From assembly GCA_009193035.1 (NCBI GenBank), contig SWDT01000559.1, positions 50,609 to 114,608 on the forward strand: 64,000 nt of DNA, in the 5' to 3' direction. The position numbers and the translations under genes were made by a program. Shown piece by piece: positions 35,138 to 46,828 of this stretch. Under the pieces are notes generated by a model. It ran no database searches. It was not told the origin of the DNA and worked only from the letters and a program-made list of their open reading frames with translations. Positions within the stretch are counted from its first letter, which is position 1. Each line of letters starts with the position of its first letter. The DNA is from Halicephalobus mephisto (taxonomy: Eukaryota; Nematoda; Chromadorea; Rhabditida; Panagrolaimidae).

Positions 35138-36033
35138 AGTGTTTGACGGAGTCGTCAAGGGGAGGAAAACCTGCAAATTCAAAGGAAACCAAGGCTTTTC
35201 TCGTGCCATTCTTTGAATAGACAACGTCAACCCATTGAGACGGAGGATCCATAGGGAGTCTTGTGAGATGATCAAAGAAACTGATCTTTCGACCTCGTTG
35301 GGGAAGAGAGACATTTCTAACGAAAACAAAAACTGAAGAGGCCAGTTTTTGGAAGAAATCTCCCAGAGCTGAGGATGCACCATTCTTTCGGCTTCGAGAT
35401 TTCTTGATGTTCTTTGAGAGCATCGATGAAGTGACCTTCCATGTGATTGAAGTGCTGAAAACAATAATGATATTGAGAAAATCCATGTGCTCTTACCGAT
35501 AATCAGAAGAGATCTCAATCCGGGGAGTTCCCTGAGTCAAAATAAATTGAAGTTCTCGAAGAACGAGGAACCGATTATCCTTCGGAATTGGAGCATCAAT
35601 TGTCCACTCCGCAGAGAAAAACTGATTCAGCATCTGAAACAGGTATTATAAAAATGAAGTGAAATACGTCCAAGTCCCGTTAATCTTTTGCGAACTGGTA
35701 ACATCAAAGATCAACCATTAAATGACTTAGCAAAGAACTCACCTCGAAAACAGTTTTCTTCAAAGCTTGTTGAACATGATCGTCGTGTTCAGCAGCCTCA
35801 AGGATTTCAGGATTGAATCTTATTTTGATTTGCTTTCTTCCTTCGGCTCCAATGACTTCACAGGGGATTTCACAGTCACCTTCGGCATCCCGGATGGACG
35901 AGAGGTCCAGGGACTTGATACCCGTGTCGGCTTCGATGCGCACAAGACGGGTGCGCCCGTCTTCAGTTCGGTTGTAGAGCTTCACTTGGACATTTTTCGA
36001 CAACAAAGGCAATGATGACCAATCAGAAGACAT
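35138..36033 (-). CDS. unrecognised protein, N-terminal exons (3' end not resolved)
   Basis: Three linked minus-strand exons: up to 36033 (or to the acceptor at 36066)-35743, 35633-35497 and 35454-35138. All have GT/AG and compatible phases, giving roughly 250 residues so far. The likely start is MSSDWSSLPLLSKN at 36033; the preceding exon bases follow ttttag. There is no signal peptide. The chain is beta-rich (NVQVKLYNRTEDGRTRLVRIE, GRKQIKIRF, RTSITWKV) and ends with a QWVDVVYSKNGTRKALVSFEF segment that faintly recalls the end of a ferlin-type C2 domain, but I would not assign it. The last donor (phase 1) cannot join in frame to the 30469 exon, so at least one exon is missing or the gene ends elsewhere. 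It is divergent to the DCAF7 gene. Confidence 0.55.
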
Positions 36034-36066
36034 ATGGGAAAAAATCGGGTGGGGAATCAAAGTTTC

Positions 36067-37585
36067 CTAAAAAGAAACTCGAATTTTGGTGAGAGGACGC
36101 AACGCGACGCGTGTAAAATCGCATCTCGACACGAATACAGTAAATTGTTTAGAAAATAAAATTAACTGGTCAGTAACAAGCCCGTTGTTGTTTTTCTGAT
36201 GTAGATTTTCCACAATGAAAAAGACTTAACTGGTGCAACTGGAAATCACTGGTCCACAACAGAAAAACGCTCATTCGACCTAGGTGGAAAAAGTGGTCCG
36301 TGTAAAGGACAACTCCAAACAAAAACTATCTAGAGTGGAAAGACTGACTTGCATCAGCATTGATTCAAAAAAGTAGTATATTTAATTTAATTCGATTTTT
36401 AAATTTTTGCAGTTTTTCGACATATGCAAGGCCGTATAATCTAGATTTAGGACAGTTGGGGAAGTTGCAACACACGGTTGGACGGAAAGAAGGACAAAGA
36501 GGAAAACGTGCCAGATCAAGGAACAATTTTTAAAAGAAAACTATCTGATAAAACTCCAAGTCATCGGTTTTCATATATCAAAAAAGACCTTGAATCTTGT
36601 AAAAGTGGTTTTTATTTAAAATAAATGGAATCAAAAAGCACCATTTAATCAAAACGAACGTTCCAGAAGTAGACAGAACGGCTAATTGATCTTTGAAGTT
36701 TTCACAAATCGGAGAAATCCCCCGATTTTGTACAAAGTTTGCAATTTCTGAGAAGACAAACGGTCACTTAGATAGGATTGGTCGTTTCTGCAGAGAGAGA
36801 CTGGCCAAGCTTAGGAACTTTAAACTCGGAAATTTTAAAACAAGTCACGTCGTTCAATAAATCAACTTTAAAACTCAGTTTGTAAACAAGATTTTGCTAA
36901 AAGTTGTTTCAATTACCGCAAAAACAATATTTAAAGGTTTTCGATATATGGGAAAAGCCGTTGTGATGTACGTAGCTCTCAGTGTCGTGGACAGTTTGTC
37001 CTCTTGTCGGCAGCGCAGAATTCCCTTTCCGCGTTCATCGTTCAGTCCGGCTGAGGGACGTAAACAACTCTAGGGTCGTAGGATTGCAGTAATTCCCTGC
37101 TGATAATTCTAGAATTGTATCGTGTACGGTAAATTCAGAAAATAAAAAACCAAGTAACACTGCCAAGCACTGAAAGATAAGGAAATTCGATTATCGAAAA
37201 ATCTCGATAACAGCATTCTTGGAAACGTCAATAATGCAGTTTTCTGTATGATCAACAATCGGACAAAATTAAATGATAAATCTGTCCTGATTAAGTCGTT
37301 GATATATGAAAAATCAGGTTTTTAATTTTCTGATAAATTCCAATTATTTCATATAAAAATCCATAAATACAAAGTGCGACCAGATCATTCTCGTTATTTA
37401 TGTATTTTTTGCATAAAAATAAACAACATTAAAATTGTAATAAAAAATTTAAATTTTTCCGTTTGCAGTTGTTGACAGTTTTTCCTTCCGAGAACACCCG
37501 TCTTTCCTTGTTGTCTGTTTGGCCTCGACCGAAGCCAACACAGCTCTGGTTTTATTTCTTCTTTATTTGATCTTCCACTCCTTAA
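36067..37585. promoter_or_regulatory. shared upstream region of two divergent genes
   Basis: No gene is visible. This 1.5-kb region separates the minus-strand exons at 35-36 kb from the DCAF7 start and so contains both promoters. It has the same A/T-run texture as 30.5-35.1 kb and three copies of the catatatc/gatatatg motif (about 36571, 36948 and 37297). A ctcgacacgaatacag word at 36127 is shared with the tandem repeats. Confidence 0.4.
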
Positions 37586-39096
37586 ATGAAACGAGATAAC
37601 GAGGAATCTGTGGACGAAGCGAAAGAAAGATCCGAAGAATTTCCAAATGGGACTAATCATCCAGAAAACGGATCACAATCGGGAACCAACGGAGTAGTTC
37701 CCAACGGGGTCGGCGGAGCTACCCCTAGTTCGGCTTCCTCCCCCAACGAGGAAAAAACTGTCGTTAGTGAGTTCTTGTCGTGTTTTGGGTGGTTTTGATA
37801 TATGAAAGTTTAATTTCAGAACCGGAAAACGGGCTTTCGACGGAAACGACGAATGCTCACACTCCGCCGGTTCACGGGTTCCATAACGTCCAACCTCAAG
37901 AAAACACTGCTAGTACCAATATTAACAATGAAATTGTGTTGTTGTCGAAACCGACAGATTCTCACAAAAAGAAGGAAATCTACAGATTCACGAGCAAGGA
38001 ACCCTTGTTCGCCTGTGCCTGGTCCAACAAAACCCTCGGGGAATCCTTCAGACTGGCCATATGCACCTGCAAAGAAGACGATGAAGGTTTCGAAGACAAC
38101 AAAATCAGCATTTTGGAATACGACGAATCTAAAAACGAACTTGTTGAAAGGTGTTCTTTTCATCATAGATTCCCGGCCAGTTGTATGATGTTCAATCCTC
38201 CGAGACCTAATGTAAGTTTATTTTTCCCAAATTGACTTCATATATGAATTTTCAGCAAGATACACCGGACATTATTGCCACAGCTACTGACGGGCTGAAA
38301 ATATACAAATATGACAGTAATACCAAGACAGCTACACACGAAACTACGATGACGAGCGTGAGTTTGTTTTCGAACCTTATTCACGTCCGAAAATCGGTGT
38401 TTTCAGAAGCCGTACAACGGCGCGATGCCTTGTTCTCCTTTTACGTGCTTGGATTGGCTGGAATCTAACCCTGAATACATCGCGACGAGCTGCATCGACT
38501 CGACTTGCTCGATTTGGAACATCGAATACGGTGTCGAACTTAACAGGTTCTCCGTCAACTGTAGTTTGAAGACTCAACTCATCGCACATGAAGAATCCGT
38601 GAATTCGATTGCATTTTCTAACATGGAATCTGCAAGGGAGCAGTTCGCGACGGCGAGCGAAGGCGGTTCTGTCCGGCTTTTCGACGCCAGGAACCTCCAG
38701 CATTCGACTATCCTCTACGACGATCCAAGGAAAAGACCTCTTAATCACATTGCCTGGAACAAGAAAGAACCCTACACCATCGCCATTCTGCCTCATGGAT
38801 CCATCGAAGTTCTCATGATCGACATCAGGAAACTCCAGATTCGAGATTCTATCACTTACAATAACCACAACTCGATAATCAACAGCATGGCCTGGGCCCC
38901 TCATTCGGACATCCACATCTGCACCGTCGGAATCGACCACCAAGCGCTCATCTGGCAGACGGACAGGTACCCCAGAGAAGAACCTATTCTCGCTTACAAA
39001 GCCGCAGGCGAAATCCGACAAGTAAAGTGGTCCAAAGCCCAATCCGAATGGATAGCAATAACCTTCGGCAATCACATCGAGGTTCTCCGGGTTTGA
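37586..39096 (+). CDS. DCAF7: DCAF7/WDR68 (AN11, SWAN-type) WD40 protein
   Basis: Exons 37586-37766, 37820-38211, 38256-38357 and 38407-39096, with introns of 53, 44 and 49 nt (GT/AG, phases consistent), giving 454 residues. After a Ser/Asn-rich extension of about 130 residues specific to this protein, the core begins KKKEIYRFTSKEPLFACAWS, the characteristic start of DCAF7/WDR68. It runs through WD blades including FTCLDWLESNPEYIATSCID, DSTCSIWNIE, EGGSVRLFDAR, RPLNHIAWN and HQALIWQTD, and ends with an RQVKWS...ITFGNHIEVLRV terminal blade. DCAF7 is a conserved scaffold for kinases such as DYRK1/HIPK and for CUL4 ligases; nematode relatives are the SWAN proteins. The whole WD40 core is intact. 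The N-terminal extension is longer than in the vertebrate protein. Confidence 0.93.
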
Positions 39097-40857
39097 GGGA
39101 CACTGTATTTTTATTAATGGGACTTTTGGCCAATTGTTGATGTTTATGGAGATCTCATGTAAAGACCAAGCGAAATTTGAGGACGTCCTTAACTAGAATC
39201 ACTTTGATTTTTTCATAAATAACATATCCGTTGAGCAATTGGTGTCTTCGAGGATGTTGATAGTTGTTACTTTTTTAGATTCTTTGGGAAAATTTCCAAA
39301 TTTTTCATTTTCCAAATCGACGTTGAAAACCGGGTTGGATGATTTTTCTTCTTTTAACACAATCGAACCGTTTTCAAAGATAGCAAATGTGACCCAGATT
39401 AATTGTAACTCAACAATTGACCTATATCCAATTTTCCTGAGGCTTATAGTGGATTTGTTGTGGACTTTGATGCAGTTTATGGAATCCTATCGCTAGACAG
39501 GAGGAGTGATGTATTCTCATAGAGTAAGATTACGGTAATAATATAAATAACTTAAAATTAGGGGGAACACTAGATTAATATAAGGAATAAAGAGAATAAT
39601 ACAAGAAAGTTAAGTAGTAATAATACCTTCTACAAAGCTGGAAAGACATCATCAGAAGGCTCCGGAAACAGACGGCACCCACAGCAACGTACTGGCTCCG
39701 AAACAAACCCCTGCCCCCACATGTCAACTAAGAGAAAGAAAAATACCTCCTACCATGTAGTAGTGGAGGAGTCTGGTGACTCCCAAATACCGGGGATCTG
39801 AGCTTTGCTTGACTCGCTCTCAAGGAAAAACGAACTTTGGAAAATCTTACGTCCAGGACAGCATTCTTTATTGATTACAATATCAGATTTCTGGACCCAA
39901 TTTACAATTATGTGATTCCTTCAATTCATTCAACTTTCTCATCTGATTTTCGAATATACAGTTGAAATCAAACTTCTTCTGCGACGTCTTGAACATCAAG
40001 TAGTTGATGACAGTTCTTGTTTAGTAGTGATTTTCTTTTTGGATACGTGTCTTGCTTATGAGTTTTATTTTTTCGTTATAATACTGACTATTCTCGAGAG
40101 ATGTTCAGGATTAAACTGAATTTCTGCAAAATCGACGATTATGAAACAGCTGAATTGTACATCAAAAGAAATTCTCATCCAAATTGTTACTGTAGCTTTT
40201 TGAAGGATTTCAGAATAGGAACTAGTTTGTGTCTTGGATGATTTCTTAGTTTATCTATTACTCCAACTATTGTTCAGAATTCATCGTTTTCATCTGAAGT
40301 AGTCCTTGCGCTGAGATGACGTAGGTGGAAGTAGAATTGTTTTCTTGATAATTTACAACAAAATATGTAGGAAATTCTAAATCCAACCATTTTGAATATT
40401 GGTAATAATTTTCTAGATTTCCTAGACACTAAGGATGTCAAAGCCACTTTTCTCTTTCGTTGTACTAAAATCGGTTGATTAAGTCCGGGTGAAGTCCAAT
40501 CGTTACTCCTTCAGCTCTATGATACAATATTTCTTTGGCTGTTAGTTCATCAATTAAGACACCTTCGTTATTGATCGTAAGAGTACAGTAGTCTACTGTT
40601 CAAAGTATTCGAATTTTCTTTGTATGACATCTAACTTCCTCACCACATCAAAGTCATTGGATGTGAAAAAAGAATTTTCCTATCAATGAGGAATTTTCAT
40701 ACCGTATTTCATATTGATTTATCGAAAAGACTAGATTTCTCAAGGCTTTTGTCAATATTAATTTTTTATTAGATTAAAAGATTATTCTAGTAACGAGAAT
40801 CGACAAGTCGTATACTACACAAAGACCACTACATTATATTCGATCTATCACTGCGTT

Positions 40858-41000
40858 AAAATGGTTCTGATGTATAAGATACATTATATTAAATGTATCT
40901 GATACATTAATTTGATATCGATGGATTGTATGTAATGCATAAATACAATAAATATAATGTATCTAATTCATTAGAATCGTTTTAATGCATCTTTTTATTT
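40858..41000. mobile_element. palindromic TA-rich element (family 2)
   Basis: It begins near aaaatggttctgatgtataag and ends near cattagaatcgttttaatgcat, an imperfect inverted repeat. The interior consists of gatacatta and taatgtatc words in both orientations. Longer relatives lie in the LAMP intron (55935-56410) and at 59155-59520, consistent with a non-autonomous element or palindromic satellite. Confidence 0.5.
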
Positions 41001-43211
41001 CTTTCATATTGATGTTGTTATTTTGCAGATAACTATGATTTTTAGTTTATCAGTAAGTTGGAAATTTGTCAGAATTAGCCCCTTAAGAACAATAGTATTA
41101 TTTTCTCCATAATACTATCACGGTACCACTTTTCAGCTCTGCTTGATAAGAAAGTTCTATTGTGAAAAATGCACTATGAATTCTCAGAGCTAGCATATTG
41201 TACACTATGTGAAACACTCTAATTTTCTTTGTCTTTTACTTCATTACTTTCTTTATATAGAATTTCATCTTAGAATGTCTTATTCTAAAAACAGCTACAA
41301 AATACAATAAACTTAATATTTCACAAATAGCAACAAATATAATCGACGAAATTCATTTATTCATCTTGGACACTATCTTCAGTACAGTTTCTACTTTGTA
41401 TGTTATCATACTCTTATGATTGTTTCTTTGTATTTAATTTCATTTACATTAGAAAACAAATAAGCTGTTATAATAGTTAGGGTTTCGTCGCGAAAGTTCA
41501 TTTTGTACTTTCCAGTATGTAGGATCGGAAGAATACTTCAAATTTTCCAATCACAGTGACCTAGTATTGGAGTTTTTTTTTTACTATATCTTACACTACC
41601 GTTGTCTCAACCGAATTTCCATAATAAAGATCTTTAATGCCATAGTAACTCTCCTAACTATCAATGTCCCAGGTTTGTAATCGATCATAGCCTCTTTGAA
41701 TTTAAACGTTGTTGACTCAAATTCCACTCCAATTATCGATTTTGAATAAAACATTCTTAGTTGACAATCAGAAGAAAAATGATTGTTTTTCCACAGAAAA
41801 ATCAATGATAAAAAAACTTAAAAACAGTCTAACTTGTCTGTTGCAGACTAAGATTTATTTACTCATAGTCAGATAAAAATAAACATCATGAAACAAAAAC
41901 AAGTGATTCCAGAACTGACGTAGCATGAATTTCAAATGAAGAAGAAGTTTTAGTTGCGTAAACCTTGACATAAGTGGAATATATTAATTCTTTTTGTTCA
42001 CTTCGCTCAAAAGAAGGAATTGACGGAAGCATAAGTTATTCATTGGCTGATATCATAGGTTTCGAAGATTCTTGATCTTTTATGTAGAGCTTTATCTTAA
42101 AATATAGCATATTAAAAATGCACAATGCAATGAGATTAATTTAATATCTCATAAACAACATTAAAGATAATCAATAAAATTCATTTATTCACCTTAACGT
42201 TCTTGTGCAGCTGTTCTGTCTTTGTTCAAAACTGATCTATTATCTCTTCAGTTTCAATTCCACATGTGTTTGGAAATGAGCAGACTTGTATAGCCACGGG
42301 GGTTTTGTAATATAATTAGTCTTACATTCTGGAATAATTTTCATTCCGAATACGAAGCATAATACACAAAAAGCAAAGAAAATTAATCAAGAAAACATCG
42401 AAAACAAGATTCAGAATGGAGTTTTTCCGAGAATTTTTTGTATTGAACATTTTTGTTAATTAACTTTTGTAAAGTGGATTAGTTTGAATTTTCATCGACA
42501 AATGCGTAGACAGAGATAAATAATCTGTGAATAATTTATTTATTTATGATAAAAAACAAAACATTAGGGATCTAACAAGTTTTAAAATTAATAAAATACT
42601 AGCTTCTATGAAGATCTTTCAATAACTTTTCTATTAAGAATATCTAAAAAGAACTACGATTATGAAATTCTTTAAAATCATATAATCTTAAACTGATGTT
42701 ATATTCCTTCATAAAGTAGTAATCAGATATTCTATGTCATTTCCGAAAAATCTACATTTACAGAAATCAATTATAACGTGATATAACTAATTATTCCAAT
42801 TCTCAGGAAATCACAATTTTTATATCAAAAATATATTTATTACAGCTGAATTTAATTCAATAATAATTTTTCACATATCAGAAGTGTTTAATTGACAGAA
42901 TTCCTGTTTTTTTTTGTAATTTTTTAAGTTAAAAAACAACAGGTTATTGTTTGTCAGTTTGATATTTTTATAAATAAATCACGCCATTAGTCATCAGCAT
43001 ATTTCCGGTTGATAGAACGATTTGGGTGTACAACAGAAAAGTAATTTCTAACTTAAGGATTACTTAGTAACGTTCCGAAATTTCTAATACATTACATATT
43101 TATATTTAGTTTAATGTGCATTAATACCTTGTTTATGAGAATCGAACAACGAGTATTCTTAATCAATTTCATCCTTGATAACTTGTTAAGATTTTTTAAT
43201 ATATAAACCTT

Positions 43212-43219
43212 TGATAAGA
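43212..43219 (+). promoter_or_regulatory. GATA-type site upstream of MPEG1-like gene A
   Basis: TGATAAGA lies about 110 bp before the start codon and next to a TATA-like atatataaac. In nematodes this is the binding form for intestinal GATA factors such as ELT-2. The paralogue on the other strand has TGATAAGG about 170 bp from its start (49208-49215). Intestinal expression is an inference. Confidence 0.35.
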
Positions 43220-43324
43220 CGTTTGCTTTGCTCCACACCTCACATAAAAGACAATCTTTCGAAAAAAATCACGTGAATGTGGTCTTTTTAATTTTCTCGA
43301 TAATTATTAAAATTTGTATTTCAG

Positions 43325-45712
43325 ATGTATTTGATTATTTACTTCCTCGCTCTGGTTGCAGCGGTATCAGCCAATCATACTGTAGTCCTCTCCGATGCTG
43401 ATGCATGTCAACACCTTCTGCGGCAAAGCTCCATAATCAGAGAAAACGAAACCCTACTGACACTAAATGGGATCGTCGGAGTAGGCTGGGACGATCTTAC
43501 AAATCGCGCAACCATTCCCATTTTGAATAATGTGTACAACAAGTGCAAAAGAGCTCCAGATGGAGCATTTTTTGTCCCTGACGACGTCTTAGTTGTCCCT
43601 GTATTCCAAACAAGTCTTGATCGGATGGCAAATGTCTATAAATCCTTTCACGAATATTCTAAGCAAAAAACAGATACAATTAGCGTCGGTGGTGGTGGAC
43701 ATTATGGAGGCTTTGGTGTCTCTGGATCGTTCAGCAGTACTCATCAAGAGACAAAAAATACATTTTTCCGCCAGAAGAGCACTATGCTGCACTCCAAAAT
43801 GATCCATCATGCCTATACTTTGATTGTCGATGGAAATACCGGCCTTAATCCTGGTTTCGTTTTCCGTCTACAGGATATCGTCGATGCTATTGAAAACAAA
43901 GTCTATCCGCAAGCAAAATACCTGGCCGAACTGCTTGTCAGGGATTACGGTACTCATGTTGTGTTCAAAGCGGAGGTAGGAGCAGTTGTGGAACAAGAGA
44001 CTTACATCGATTCGAAGACTGACTACTCCAGTAAAACAACCATGGACGCATTGAGAGCTGGTGCTTCTGTGAGCTTCCTTGGTGTAGGCCATGTATCCAT
44101 AGACGCTGCACATACAGTGACGGAAACAGACAAACAGATTCTAAGCAACATGACACATCACAGCAGAATCCGTTCTCGAGGTGGACCGAAAGTAGATAGG
44201 CTCTCGGATGGGAAGGTGGATTTCAATATTTAAGTGAGAATACATTTTAATGAAATGTTCTAGGGAATCTTCAAAATTGACGAAGTAGTTGCTTTTTCAA
44301 ATGAAGGAATGTCTTTAGATACCCTTATTACATTAAGAAACCTGCCCAAATGGGACCCTGGCAGAATTTATACTGTACAAGAACTTATTCGTAATGCCAT
44401 CAATGAATACTATGAGAAGAACACTATTAGAGGTTGTACTAATTCGACAGCTCCTAATTTCAATTACCAGGTTCATATATGAGCATGAATCGTGCATTTT
44501 ATGTAATTTTTTCATTTCAGGCCAATTTAGATGACAATTCCTGTAAAAAATCAAACATGACATTTGCCTTTAACGGTGTTTTCCAAAAGTGTACACCGAT
44601 AATGGAGGCTCCTGGTTCTCATGATATCACACCAACTCCTAGCTGGCGCTGCAACGACTTAAATCAAGTAAATCCTATGACAAAGGACTTCAACTGTCAG
44701 GAAAACTATGAACCAGTATTGATCACAAATTTTGTTCACCAGTTTCCTGATCGAACGGAAGATCATTCTTATAGAAAATGCCGTACTTATTTGTTCATTA
44801 CGATATGCCACACCGTGCATTACACCGTAATCATGAAGGATCGTGTGAAGATTGAGAGTTTCTGGTGCCGTGCAAAATCTGGAGCAACATTGCCACCAAA
44901 TTCAGGAGCTTTGTTCGGTGGACTCTACACTAAGAATAGCATTAATATCTTCACTGGAAGTGCCTCATGTCCAGGAACTTACATAGGATATCACTTATTC
45001 CTCGATTTAACCGTGTGTATCAGCTATGATTACCAAATGGACAGCAAATTTGCAATTCGTTTCGATGGATTCTTCTCTTGTCAATCGCCTCATACGAAGT
45101 GTGAAGAAGGCTATACACAGCATCTAATCGAAATCTTTGATAACTGCGCTGTGTTCTACTGTGTATCTCCGGAAGCTTACTTGAGTCTTGAAGACCCGGT
45201 GATCAAACGACCTCCTTTCACGGACGCAAATGTCGCAGCGAGTAACTATCCAGAAAGTACTATAATCGGTTTTTTCAATGAAGAACAGTCCGTGGACGTG
45301 ACAGTTTTGGATGTGATGCAAAACCACATCCGAAAGCTAGAATCAAGGATGGGCAGCGGGACTCTCAGGAAAGCGTCTTTTACAGCCATGGATGTTCAGC
45401 GTGTAATCGATGCCTATATGAACTACACAAGTGAAGAAATCCTCGATCTGGTAGATAAATACCCTAATAAAACCTGGGGGGAAATTAAAAATATGCTCTC
45501 AAAACCATCGTCTTCAACGTTGTCCACGTTAATGACCATCATATTGAGCGTAATCGGGACTGCTGTTGTGGGCATTATTCTCGTTGCTTTAGGAGTGTTT
45601 GTTTATCGCAAACGTGTAAGTAGTTACATAAGTTAGGGCTATATGAATGATTAATTACATTTTACAGCAACTCCAAAGAGAACCTGAGAGAGATATTCTT
45701 ATCAGCGACTAA
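43325..45712 (+). CDS. MPEG1: MPEG1/perforin-2-like MACPF protein A, membrane-anchored
   Basis: Exons 43325-44215, 44264-44470, 44521-45615 and 45668-45712, giving 745 residues. Introns are 48, 50 and 52 nt. The ATG follows atttcag immediately. Order: signal peptide (residues 1-16); MACPF domain with GVGWDDL near its start, the signature DYGTHVVFKAEVGA and a GG-containing end (RSRGGPK); the GCTNSTAPNFNYQ junction; a cysteine-rich P2-type domain (ENSGALFGGLYTKNS-like region, SCPGTYIGYHLF, RFDGFFSC); then a transmembrane helix at about 700-726 and a short basic tail (YRKR...). This is the complete MPEG1 domain order and about its usual length. MPEG1 assembles pores in phagosomes against ingested microbes. 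A polyadenylation signal lies at 45815. Codon use and splicing match the neighbours, so it is not a recent foreign insertion. Confidence 0.9.
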
Positions 45713-46828
45713 CCGTCGACTGGGCATCGGCATTCACTGATTACATCGATTTTTCTCGAATGAATAATCTTTGCTTTTAAGCAGTTTAAATTATGATGCA
45801 TTTATTTTTCAAATAATAAATTATTTCAATTATTTTTGCATCAATGAAACAAAGCAACTTTGTGAAATTAGTGGTTCGTGATATCTAGATTTTGTTTACC
45901 TTTTTTCTTATTAAATTTAATGATTAAATTTTAAAAATAGCACATGATTCGCAGGTTGTTTTTTAAATAGCTCTTGAAATAATTCAATGTTCCTTTACAA
46001 AGTAGCCAGAAAAGTGATTCAAATTAATAATATTGTTAGATCGTGAGTAGGGGCTTCTGGTCCACGTAGAAATGAGAAAGAAATACAAATTTGGTTTATT
46101 AAGCTGGGGCTGAGCAATATAACACAACTCTGATAAACTATTGCGCAATCCACTCAATTATCCCATCAACACACAATCGTAAACTTTTCTTTAGTCTTCA
46201 AGATATATCCCTTCGAGATCAACACTGCGGGCTTGTACTCAAATGGATGATGCACGATTCAACAAATATTTGCTCTTAATCATTTGATAAAATTATTTAA
46301 AGTACAATACATGGCAAATAAAATAATAAACAAACTTTTTGATGAAACTGAATAACACTGAATTATTTAAAAAATTAAACTTAAGAAGAGAAAATCATCT
46401 GGGAAATCCAAATCCAGACTTCAATTTTCATTTACGATCTTTGAAAAAAGGATGAATTAGTGGAATATCGATCTTATCAATCACCAATTTCAGGGAATTT
46501 TTCATTTAGTTCGTTTTAAGATTAGAAATAAGAAGAATACTACAAATCTTTACTCAACAAGCGAGGTACAGATAAACAATGTATATATCCTGCACAACAG
46601 ATAATCGAGAGTGTCACTCTTGCCCTACAGTATTCTAAACTTTCCTGATATTCAGACTCTTTTCAGGTCCTCTTTTTCTGTTATAGTTTCTGTCTCAACA
46701 GTTTGTACAAAAGTAATTCATAAAATCCTTTATCATTCATAAAAAACAATAAATATAACTATATAGAGACAAAGATTATCTATTACAAAAAAGATCAGTG
46801 AAGATTAACACCGCTCAATGGTTATTCA
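45713..46828. other. spacer between convergent MPEG1 paralogues
   Basis: It holds the 3' UTRs of both genes plus two dispersed repeat copies: around 46150-46260, containing tatcccttcgagatc (related to the 26 kb array), and 46607-46705, a reverse-orientation copy of the 1432-1790 repeat (cactcttgccctacagtatt and ctgatattcagac). No gene. Confidence 0.55.

Larger units (their letters stand above)
39097..43324. other. 4.2-kb spacer without a clear gene
   Basis: After the DCAF7 3' end there is a GC-richer island at about 39640-39860 (see findings), then non-repetitive AT-rich DNA. A palindromic TA-rich element lies at 40858-41000. Two segments, around 41280-41400 and 42090-42220, share aaattcatttattca(t/c)ctt and look like diverged copies of one sequence, perhaps relics of a gene 3' end. 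The frames at 39239-39496 and 41596-41805 have no splice or domain support. Positions 43200-43219 (atataaaccttTGATAAGA) look like promoter elements of the next gene. Confidence 0.45.

Noticed and set aside
30469..35138. Direct splice from the 35138 donor to the 30469 exon to make one gene
   Set aside because: The donor is phase 1 and the exon needs phase 0; the alternative acceptors I tried near the exon start give stop codons or the wrong phase.
38377..39075. 232-residue open frame on the minus strand opposite DCAF7
   Set aside because: It is a shadow of the WD40 exon, with no family features, and the plus strand is clearly coding.
44216..44263. Stop codon after VDFNI read as the end of a short MPEG1-like protein
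   Set aside because: AAG|GT before it and ttctag| after it form a 48-nt intron; both paralogues show the same structure and the joined frame continues with MPEG1-type sequence.
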